Assembly: GCA_934635045.1 (NCBI GenBank)
Contig: CAKTZA010000006.1
Location: 27,476-91,475, forward strand
Source: an uncultured Kiritimatiellota bacterium
Lineage (GTDB): Bacteria; Verrucomicrobiota; Kiritimatiellia; RFP12; UBA1067
DNA length: 64,000 nt
Direction of reading: 5' to 3'
The position numbers and the translations under genes were made by a program. Below, in pieces: positions 32,743 to 39,072 of the stretch (positions within the stretch are counted from its first letter, which is position 1; every line of letters begins with the position of its first letter). Under the pieces are notes generated by a model. The model searched no databases, was not told the origin of the DNA, and was given only the letters and a program-made list of their open reading frames with translations.

Positions 32743-33105
32743 TTACTTGGCCTCCTTCTTGGCCTTGGCCGGCGCGTCCGTCAGCACCACCTTGCAGTGG
32801 CAGAGGCGGCGCGCGATCGGATGGGCGCTGCCGCGGGCCGTCGGCCAGTAGCGGCGCATCCGGGTGGATTCGTCCAGCACGCAGAGCTTGACCGTGAGGT
32901 CAGCCGCGTTCTCGACGCCGTTGTTGTTCTTCGCGTTCGCCACGGCGCTCATGATCGTCTTCTTGATGATCACGGCCGCCTTCTTGGGCGAGAACTCGAC
33001 GATTTTCAGCGCGTCGGCGGCCTTCTGGCCCTGACACGCGCGGCACAGCGGACGCCCCTTGAACGCGGACATGCGCTGATTGCGGGTAATGGCGGTAACT
33101 TCCAT
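32743..33105 (-). CDS. rplV: 50S ribosomal protein L22
   Basis: 120 aa. The second half is clear L22 (KKTIMSAVANAKNNNGVENA, the STRMRRYWPTARGSAHPI loop that reaches into the exit tunnel, RRLCHCKVVLTD). The N-terminal part is unusual: where most L22 read R-x-SP-x-KARLVxDLIRGK, this one has RMSAFKGRPLCRACQGQKA, with two cysteines. The position between rpsS and rpsC is standard. Confidence 0.93.
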   Translation of the reverse strand: MEVTAITRNQRMSAFKGRPLCRACQGQKAADALKIVEFSPKKAAVIIKKTIMSAVANAKNNNGVENAADLTVKLCVLDESTRMRRYWPTARGSAHPIARRLCHCKVVLTDAPAKAKKEAK

Positions 33106-33116
33106 TGCTTATCCCC

Positions 33117-33392
33117 TTACTTGGCCTTTTCGACCGAGTTGCCGTGACCCTTGAACGTGCGGGTCGGGGCGAACTCGCCGAGACGATGGCCGACCATGTT
33201 CTCGGTGATGAAGATCGGCAGGTGCTGCCGGCCGTTGTGAATCGCGAACGTCAGGCCGACAAACTCCGGGAGCACCATCGAACGACGACTCCACGTCTTG
33301 ATCGGCTGCTTCTTGCCGCTCGCCTTGATCTTCTCGACCTTGCGGAGGAGGCTCTCCTCGACATAAGGTCCCTTCTTGAGAGAACGACTCAT
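33117..33392 (-). CDS. rpsS: 30S ribosomal protein S19
   Basis: 91 aa. MSRSLKKGPYVEESLLRKVE, WSRRSMVLPEFVGLTFAIHN and MVGHRLGEFAPTRTFKGHG identify S19, which with S13 contacts the A-site finger and tRNA in the head of the small subunit. Normal length and place. Confidence 0.98.
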   Translation of the reverse strand: MSRSLKKGPYVEESLLRKVEKIKASGKKQPIKTWSRRSMVLPEFVGLTFAIHNGRQHLPIFITENMVGHRLGEFAPTRTFKGHGNSVEKAK

Positions 33393-33395
33393 GGA

Positions 33396-34220
33396 TTATT
33401 TCCTCCTCTTGACGATGACCTTGTTGGACGCCTTGCGCTTCGCGCGGGTCTTGCCGCCCTTCGCGAGCTTGCCCCACGGGGAACGCGGGTGGCTGCCGCC
33501 GGACGTGCGGCCCTCGCCGCCGCCCATCGGGTGGTCGACCGGGTTCATCGCGACGCCGCGCACCGTCGGGCGGATGCCGAGGTAGCGCTTGCGGCCCGCC
33601 TTGCCGAGCTTGATCGAGCCCCAGTCCTTGTTGCCGACCGAGCCGACGCACGCGAGGCAGCGGCCGTCGAACATGCGGACTTCGCCCGAAGGCATCTTCA
33701 GCGTGACCGTGTTGCCGTCGCGCGCCATCACCTGGCAGGCGTTGCCCGCCGAGCGGGCGACCTTCGCGCCCTTGCCCGGCACGAGCTCGATCGAGTGGAC
33801 GAAGAGCCCCAGCGGAATCTGCGCGAGCGGCAGGCAGTTGCCGACCGTCGCCTCGGCCTTCGGCCCGTTCATGACCTTCATGCCCTGCTTCAGGCCGTCC
33901 GGGGCGAGGATGTAGCTGAGCGCGCCGTCCGCGTACTCGATGAGCGCGAGGTACGCGCTGCGCGTCGGGTCGTACGCGATCTCCTTGACCGTCGCCTCGA
34001 CGCCGAACTTGTTGCGCTTGAAGTCGACGATGCGCAGACGCTGCTTCGCGCCGCCGCCGTGGTGGCGGCAGGTGATGCGGCCCTGGTTGTTGCGGCCCGC
34101 CGTCTTGCGGACCGCCACCGTCAGGCGCTTCACCGGCTTCTTTTCGGTGATCTCCTCGAACGTCGCGGACTCGCGGAAGCGCATGCCGCACGAACGGGCC
34201 TTGTATGTCTTGAGTGCCAT
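33396..34220 (-). CDS. rplB: 50S ribosomal protein L2
   Basis: 274 aa from MALKTYKARSCGMRFRESAT. The RNA-binding core and the C-terminal HPMGGGEGRTSGGSHPRSPWG region (with the His implicated in peptidyl-transfer-centre function) are intact, split here by the reading of HP-MGGGEGRTSGG. A longer upstream in-frame opening has no L2 similarity. L2 is needed for subunit association. Confidence 0.98.
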   Translation of the reverse strand: MALKTYKARSCGMRFRESATFEEITEKKPVKRLTVAVRKTAGRNNQGRITCRHHGGGAKQRLRIVDFKRNKFGVEATVKEIAYDPTRSAYLALIEYADGALSYILAPDGLKQGMKVMNGPKAEATVGNCLPLAQIPLGLFVHSIELVPGKGAKVARSAGNACQVMARDGNTVTLKMPSGEVRMFDGRCLACVGSVGNKDWGSIKLGKAGRKRYLGIRPTVRGVAMNPVDHPMGGGEGRTSGGSHPRSPWGKLAKGGKTRAKRKASNKVIVKRRK

Positions 34221-34234
34221 ATCTTCTTCGCTCC

Positions 34235-34537
34235 TTACGCGAGTTCGATGCGCTCGCCGGCCTTGACGGTCACGATCGCCTTCTTCCACGTGGGTTCCTG
34301 GGCCGTCTTGCGCGTGCCGCGGATGTAACGGAGACCGCCCTTCATGTTGGCGGTGCGGACCGCGAGAACGTGCACGCCGAAGGCCTTCTCGGCCTCGACG
34401 GCGATCTGCGGCTTGCGGGCGTCGCGCGCGACCTCCAGGAGGTAGCGGTTCTGAACCGACAGCTGCGACCCCTTCTCGGTGATCAGCACGTCGAGGATGA
34501 CGCCGTTGGTCTTGGTCTTGAGTTCCTGTTTCGTCAT
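34235..34537 (-). CDS. rplW: 50S ribosomal protein L23
   Basis: 100 aa. VLITEKGSQLSVQNRYLLEV, the AEKAFGVHVLAVRTANMKGG hairpin and the C-terminal WKKAIVTVKAGERIELA match L23. L23 stands at the tunnel exit and docks trigger factor and SRP. Start and stop fit tightly between rplD and rplB. Confidence 0.96.
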   Translation of the reverse strand: MTKQELKTKTNGVILDVLITEKGSQLSVQNRYLLEVARDARKPQIAVEAEKAFGVHVLAVRTANMKGGLRYIRGTRKTAQEPTWKKAIVTVKAGERIELA

Positions 34538-34550
34538 GACTGAAATCTCC

Positions 34551-35144
34551 TTACTTGGCGATGCGGGCCATGAGCGCGTCGAACCCGGCCTTGTCGCAGA
34601 CGATCTTGCGGTTCGCCATCACGGTGTACACGTCAAGGGCCTGCGCGGTCGAGTAGTCGATCTGCGGAAGGTTGGAGGTCACGAGGACAACCGTGTCGTC
34701 GACGTCCTTCTGGACGACGACCGCCGTGCGCGTCACGCCGAGCTCCTTGAGGAACTTCGCCATGAGCTTCGTCTTCGGCGCCTCGAACGAGAACTCGTCG
34801 ACGACGATCACGTCGCCCGCCGCGAGCTTGTCGGAAAGGGCACGCGCGAACGCGAGCTTCCAGACCTTCTTGTTGAGCTTCTGCTCGTAGGAGCGCGGCT
34901 TCGGGCCGTGCGCGACGCCACCGCCGCGCCACACGGGCGACTGGCGGAAGCCGGCGCGGGCGTTGCCCGTCCCCTTCTGCTTCCACGGCTTCTTGTTGGA
35001 GCCCGCGACCTCGCCCTTGCCCTTCGTGCAGGCCGTGCCCGCGCGGAGCGCGTTGCGGATGGCGGTAATCGCGTCCTTGACGGCCTGCGCGCCCTTGTCG
35101 AGCGTCAGCTGCGCCTGGTCAAAAGTGACTTCGATCTTCTTCAT
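34551..35144 (-). CDS. rplD: 50S ribosomal protein L4
   Basis: 197 aa. The tunnel loop (NKKPWKQKGTGNARAGFRQS, then PVWRGGGVAHGPKPR) and the globular part (LPQIDYSTAQALDVYTVM) identify L4. In E. coli L4 also represses the S10 operon through its leader RNA. A leader of almost 300 nt exists here, so similar control is possible but unproven. Confidence 0.97.
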   Translation of the reverse strand: MKKIEVTFDQAQLTLDKGAQAVKDAITAIRNALRAGTACTKGKGEVAGSNKKPWKQKGTGNARAGFRQSPVWRGGGVAHGPKPRSYEQKLNKKVWKLAFARALSDKLAAGDVIVVDEFSFEAPKTKLMAKFLKELGVTRTAVVVQKDVDDTVVLVTSNLPQIDYSTAQALDVYTVMANRKIVCDKAGFDALMARIAK

Positions 35145-35146
35145 GC

Positions 35147-35794
35147 TTACTTAGCCCCCTTCTTCACGTTGTTCTTGAGGGACTTGCGGACGAACACGAT
35201 GCCGTTGCGGGCGCCCGGAATCGAGCCCTTGACGAGGATCGCGTTGTCTTCCGGACGGATCTGCACGACCTCGAGGTTCGTGACCTTGCGGCTCACGTCG
35301 CCCATGTCGCCCGGCATCTTCTTGCCCTTCTCGATCCAGCCCGGGAGGTCACGCGCCGCGAGGCCGCCCGTGCGGCGCTTCGAGTGGCCGCCGTGGGTCA
35401 TGTTGCCGCCGGCGAAGCCCCACTTCTTGAGGACGCCCGCGAAGCCCTTGCCCTTGGTCATGCCCGAGACGTCGACGTACTTGACGCCCTCGAAGTTCGC
35501 GACCGTCACGGCCTTGCCGACCTCCAGCGTCTCGCCTGCGTCAAGCGCGAACTCCTTCAGGACCTTGGCGCACGCGACGCCGGCCTTCTCGAAGTGCTTC
35601 TGCTCGGCCTTCGAGAGGCGGTGCGGCTTCTGCGAGCCGAACGCCACCTGCGCGGCGACGTACCCGTCCTTCTCAAGGGTCTTGAGCTGGACGACCGGGC
35701 AGGGGCCGCACTCGATGACGGTCACGCACGTGCGCTTGCCGTCGGCGTCGAACACCTGGGTCATGCCAATCTTCTTGCCAATCAAACCTTCCAT
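35147..35794 (-). CDS. rplC: 50S ribosomal protein L3
   Basis: 215 aa from MEGLIGKKIGMTQVFDADGK, with GAGGAG-like site upstream; a longer upstream opening is not L3. DVSGMTKGKGFAGVLKKWGF, NMTHGGHSKRRTGG and GKKMPGDMGDVSRKV are L3 signatures. The segment between them (LAARDLPGWIEKG) differs from the usual S-x-G-x-x-x-PxRVFKG. L3 starts 50S assembly. Confidence 0.96.
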   Translation of the reverse strand: MEGLIGKKIGMTQVFDADGKRTCVTVIECGPCPVVQLKTLEKDGYVAAQVAFGSQKPHRLSKAEQKHFEKAGVACAKVLKEFALDAGETLEVGKAVTVANFEGVKYVDVSGMTKGKGFAGVLKKWGFAGGNMTHGGHSKRRTGGLAARDLPGWIEKGKKMPGDMGDVSRKVTNLEVVQIRPEDNAILVKGSIPGARNGIVFVRKSLKNNVKKGAK

Positions 35795-35805
35795 GTCGAC
35801 TCCTC

Positions 35806-36114
35806 TCAGACCTTGATGGTGATGTCGACGCCCGCAGGAAGGTTGAGCTTCTTGAGCTCGTCGATCGTCTGCGCGGTCGGGTTGACGATGTCGAGGAGGC
35901 GCTTGTGCGTGCGCATCTCGAACTGGTCCATGGACTTCTTGTCGACGTTCGGCGAACGGTTCACCGTGTAACGCTCGACGCGGGTCGGAAGCGGGATCGG
36001 CCCCACCACCTGCGCACCCGTGCCCCGGGCCGTGTCGATGATGCCACCGACGGCCTGATCCAGCACACGGTGATCGTATGCCTGGAGGCGGATGCGGACT
36101 CTCTGCTGCTGCAT
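35806..36114 (-). CDS. rpsJ: 30S ribosomal protein S10
   Basis: 102 aa. RVRIRLQAYDHRVLDQAVGG, GPIPLPTRVERYTVNRSPNV and KKSMDQFEMRTHKRLLDI are diagnostic. S10 (NusE) is part of the small-subunit head and of the antitermination complex with NusB. It is the first gene of the operon, preceded by a long leader and a -10 box near 36413. Confidence 0.98.
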   Translation of the reverse strand: MQQQRVRIRLQAYDHRVLDQAVGGIIDTARGTGAQVVGPIPLPTRVERYTVNRSPNVDKKSMDQFEMRTHKRLLDIVNPTAQTIDELKKLNLPAGVDITIKV

Positions 36115-36421
36115 TCTTGTCTTTTCCTTCTGTTTCTGACTTCAGTTTCGGCTCGGCCGCGACCTTTACCGCAGCTTCGCCCCAGTGACCTGACCTTCGA
36201 CGGTCGCGATGGCCGCGCGCAAGGACGCTCGCCTTGGTGGCGCGGGAGGCCCGTTTCCGGCGCCCCGCTCGCAACTGAGTCTCCGCTCAGCAACCCCCGC
36301 AAAACAAGGCTCGCGACCACAACCGTGACCGCGAGCATCGAATCTCAGCGGCCACGACGCGACGGGATTGACTCGCCCGTATCGCGACCCCTCTCTTGCG
36401 AGAATTGCGCGTAGTATATCA
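36115..36421 (-). promoter_or_regulatory. S10 operon promoter and about 290-nt structured leader
   Basis: On the minus strand TTTGATATACT (TATACT at 36413-36418) is an extended -10 box; TTGCGC at 36437-36442 is a possible -35. The leader to rpsJ is about 290 nt with no convincing gene. It can form hairpins, for example GCTCGCG/CGCGAGC (36309-36315 with 36330-36336) and CTGAG/CTCAG (36275-36279 with 36286-36290). The region is a candidate for autogenous control by a ribosomal protein. Confidence 0.5.
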
Positions 36422-36579
36422 AAAAGTGCCCTCCGCGCGCAAGGGGGCGGCCGACGCCCCGCCGCCTCCCGACGTTTGCTGTCGCAATTCTCACCCAAGA
36501 AGATGCCATCATCGCATGTGCATTCAGAGCGTGTCCGGTTTCCATGATTCGGATCAAGACACCTGCCGCACCCTAAACG

Positions 36580-36601
36580 CCCCCCGTCCGAAAGTCGGGG
36601 G
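36580..36601 (-). terminator. rho-independent terminator downstream of tmRNA
   Basis: Stem CCCCCG / CGGGGG around a loop containing ACTTTCGGA, about 33 bp past the tmRNA 3' end, followed on the minus strand by GCGTTTAGGG. It probably ends the tmRNA precursor; the U-tract is short. Confidence 0.6.
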
Positions 36602-36633
36602 AGTTCCGGACTAAATGCCTGTCCCTATTTTGA

Positions 36634-36987
36634 TGGTGGAGGTGAGGGGAGTCGAACCCCTGTCCGAAATGGCGTCACCCAAACGTCTACGCATGTAGCC
36701 TGCCTTTAATCTCGGAAGACGCCAGCGGGCAAGCGCGCGAAACGTCTTCCATCCGCTCGGTTCGGCACCCTGCAGCGAGCGAGCGGAGCCCCCTGCAACG
36801 TGGCCTGCTAAATTAAGCCTCGGCGCTCAGCAGACATCGGCGCTTCGACTTCGCGGCCGTTAATTAGGCGGCGAGAGCGTAATCGTTGTTCGCAATTACA
36901 GTTTTTACCCGTTTTTTAACGTGGCCAACGAGCATCCACGATGCGCAATCTGACCTCGACACATCCCGTCGAAACCGGATCACCCCC
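36634..36987 (-). ncRNA. ssrA: transfer-messenger RNA (tmRNA), tag ANNDYALAA
   Basis: About 354 nt. The 5' end reads GGGGGTGATCCGGTTTCGAC and the 3' end TTCGACTCCCCTCACCTCCACCA-type, split here as TTCGACTCCCC then TCACCTCCACCA. The ends pair as a 7-bp acceptor stem (GGGGGTG with CACCTCC) that includes one G-U, and CCA is encoded. The tag frame resumes at GCG: Ala-Asn-Asn-Asp-Tyr-Ala-Leu-Ala-Ala, then TAA TTAA. tmRNA with SmpB frees stalled ribosomes and marks the incomplete protein for proteolysis. The tag is one residue shorter than the E. coli reading frame (ANDENYALAA) but keeps YALAA. Confidence 0.95.
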
Positions 36988-37004
36988 AGTTGGGAAATGC
37001 GTGT

Positions 37005-37013
37005 ATTATACCA
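37005..37013 (-). promoter_or_regulatory. tmRNA promoter, extended -10 TGGTATAAT
   Basis: TTTTTTTGGTATAAT lies 17 bases upstream of the mature tmRNA 5' end on the minus strand, leaving a short 5' leader to be trimmed. This is the best match to the extended -10 pattern seen before other genes in the window. Confidence 0.7.
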
Positions 37014-37033
37014 AAAAAACGGAACGCGCGGTT

Positions 37034-37288
37034 TCAGATCGCGCAGTGACGCAGGGTCTGCCCGTCGAAGTAGCCGAACGCGCGCGACGTGCCGCCCTTC
37101 GGCAGCGACACCGAGCCCGGGTTGAAGACCGTGAGCCCGCACGGCAGCTTCTTCAGTTCCGAAATGTGCGTGTGGCCATGTGCGAGCACCGTGCCCAGGC
37201 CGAGCGGCGGCAGGCGGCTTTCGTTCCAGTGGTGCCCGTGCGTGCAGAAGAACGTCTCACGGCGTTCGCCTCTTCCGGTCCCGAAAAC
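37034..37288 (-). pseudogene. C-terminal remnant of a YfcE/MJ0936-type phosphodiesterase
   Basis: No usable start codon. One frame reads ETFFCTHGHHWNESRLPPLG, then TVLAHGHTHISELKKL and VFNPGSVSLPKGGTSRAFGY, ending in TGA at 37034. These are the last metal-binding motifs (THGH, HGHTH, NPGS) of small calcineurin-like phosphodiesterases. The first 90 or so residues, with the GDxH and GNHD motifs, are absent: upstream lies the 3' end of the esterase gene in another frame, overlapping by about 30 bp. It is therefore a broken gene left next to the tmRNA. Confidence 0.8.
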
Positions 37289-39044
37289 GCGTCTCCGACG
37301 AGGCGTTGTAGCCCTTGTGGTTCATGAACTCCCAGACGCGGTCCAGCCACGCATAAGACCCCGTTCCCGGCGAGGCGGACATCATGAAGCAGTGTTCGCG
37401 CTTCGCGAACGTGTGCAGGTCGCCCTGGACGCCCATCGCGGCCAGCCGTTCCCAGACCTTGACCGAGTTCATCGCCGTCCAGCCGTCGGCATCGCCGTGC
37501 AGGAAAAGGACGGGGCATGACTTCCCGTCAAACGCGAACTCCGGGCCCGGCACGGACGAGTCCTGGTTGCCGCCGCCCGCGTTGCCTTCCGTGAGCACGT
37601 AGGCCGGATAGACCGCAACAGCCCAACGGACGCTGCAGGGAATCGCGTCCGCCGCGTCAATCGGCTCATAGGCCAGGCGCGTCGATGAGAGCGCGCCGAG
37701 CAGCGTGAGATGACCGCCGGCGCTCGCCCCCCAGATGCCTACCGAGTCCGGATCCAGGCCGTGCTGAGGCGCTTCGCCTTTCACGAGACGAATCGCCCGC
37801 TGAAGGTCCTGCCAGGCCGTCCGGTAGAACGCGATGCCGGAAGTCGGACGCGGCGTCCGGTACTTGAGCGTGACGACGGTCATTCCCCGCGCGTTCAGGA
37901 AGCGCCGCGCCGCCGGCACGCCGTCCCACGCCTCGGGATGGTTGTCCATGTAGGAGCCGCCCGAATAGAGAATCTGGATCGACCGCGTCCGGATCGTCTT
38001 CGGCATCCACCACTCAAGGTACGGCGCGCACTGGTTCGTCTGCACGTCCGGCATCCGGCCCGACGGCCAGAGCTCTCGCCGGACACGCGCCCCGCACGCC
38101 GAATCGTCCGCAAAGCGCGTCTCGATCGGCCTCTCGGCCGCCAGCTGACCGTCGAAGTCCATCTGGCGGATGAAACCGCGCACGTTCTCGAACCAGTTGT
38201 CCGGGCCCGTTCCCGTCTGCGGATCCGGGTTCCAGCCCCAGAAGTCGTGCGCCTTGTCCGCGAAGCCGTGCAGCTCGGCCGGAATCTTCATGCGCCGGAG
38301 CTGGCGATAGACGTGCGAGGCGTGGAGGACGCCGAACGGGTCCCGTCCGCCCTGGAGCAGGCACAGGGGCGCCGTCTTCGCGTCAAACCTGAACTCGTCC
38401 GAGAGATGCGAGGGCAGGCGATCCGCCGAATAGCCATGCGGAAGCGCGGCGGCAACGGCAAACGCGACGTGGCACGGCGTCCCGTCCAGCTCGTCCACGG
38501 GCGCCGCAGCCGGCGTCTGGGAGCTCGTCGCGAGAAGCGTCGCCAGAAGCGCGCCCGCGCTGAAGCCGATGACGCCGATCCGCTCCGGGTCAAACCCGCG
38601 CGCCTTCGCTTCGCGCCGCACCAGACGAACCGCGCGCTGGGCGTCCGCCCAGGCGCCGTGGCAGAACGGAAGCCCCTTCGGACGCGGCGTGCGGCAGACG
38701 AGGTTGACGCAGACGCAGCCGATGGACGCGAACCGCTCGCGCCACATCCGGACGAGAGGTCCGTCGCAGCAGCTGTCGCAGCCCCCGCCGGAGACCAGGA
38801 TCATGCAGATGCCATTGCGTCTCTCCGGCTCCGGCTGCTCGTCGAACCACGCGAGGAAGGGCGTCCGATGGCGTTTCGGATCGAAGCCGTCCTTGCATTC
38901 GCCCGGAACTCCGGCGACATCCGCCATCGCCGCAATCTGGCGCGGCCGGCAGTCGGGCATCTTCCCGTCTGGCCAGAGCGGCATTCTCTCGACCGCCAGC
39001 CCGGCCAGCGGCAGCAGCGTCAGCGACAGCATCAACATTCTCAT
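37257..39044 (-). CDS. secreted tandem-domain alpha/beta hydrolase (two esterase domains)
   Basis: 595 aa with signal peptide MRMLMLSLTLLPLAGLAVE. Two related halves: residues about 20-300 with LVSGGGCDSCCDGP, GFSAGALLATL (nucleophile elbow) and the AELHGFADKAHDFWGW block; residues about 310-590 with ILYSGGSYMDN, GASAGGHLTLL, LFLHGDADGW and FAKREHCFMM. Each half keeps Ser, Asp and His of the triad. Both carry the phrase RTPRP and the WxDxQRAIRLV helix, so they arose by duplication. The type resembles xylan or pectin acetyl/feruloyl esterases found with glycosidases. The last residues (RFRDRKRRTP) overlap the phosphodiesterase remnant, so the natural end may be altered. Confidence 0.8.
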   Translation of the reverse strand: MRMLMLSLTLLPLAGLAVERMPLWPDGKMPDCRPRQIAAMADVAGVPGECKDGFDPKRHRTPFLAWFDEQPEPERRNGICMILVSGGGCDSCCDGPLVRMWRERFASIGCVCVNLVCRTPRPKGLPFCHGAWADAQRAVRLVRREAKARGFDPERIGVIGFSAGALLATLLATSSQTPAAAPVDELDGTPCHVAFAVAAALPHGYSADRLPSHLSDEFRFDAKTAPLCLLQGGRDPFGVLHASHVYRQLRRMKIPAELHGFADKAHDFWGWNPDPQTGTGPDNWFENVRGFIRQMDFDGQLAAERPIETRFADDSACGARVRRELWPSGRMPDVQTNQCAPYLEWWMPKTIRTRSIQILYSGGSYMDNHPEAWDGVPAARRFLNARGMTVVTLKYRTPRPTSGIAFYRTAWQDLQRAIRLVKGEAPQHGLDPDSVGIWGASAGGHLTLLGALSSTRLAYEPIDAADAIPCSVRWAVAVYPAYVLTEGNAGGGNQDSSVPGPEFAFDGKSCPVLFLHGDADGWTAMNSVKVWERLAAMGVQGDLHTFAKREHCFMMSASPGTGSYAWLDRVWEFMNHKGYNASSETRFRDRKRRTP

Positions 39045-39072
39045 CGTTCTTCATTCCTTTCCGCCTGTGCGT

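Noticed and set aside
36166..36498. Small gene in the rpsJ leader
   Set aside because: The frame crosses the -10 box, lacks a ribosome binding site and has no recognisable sequence; a leader RNA explains the region better.
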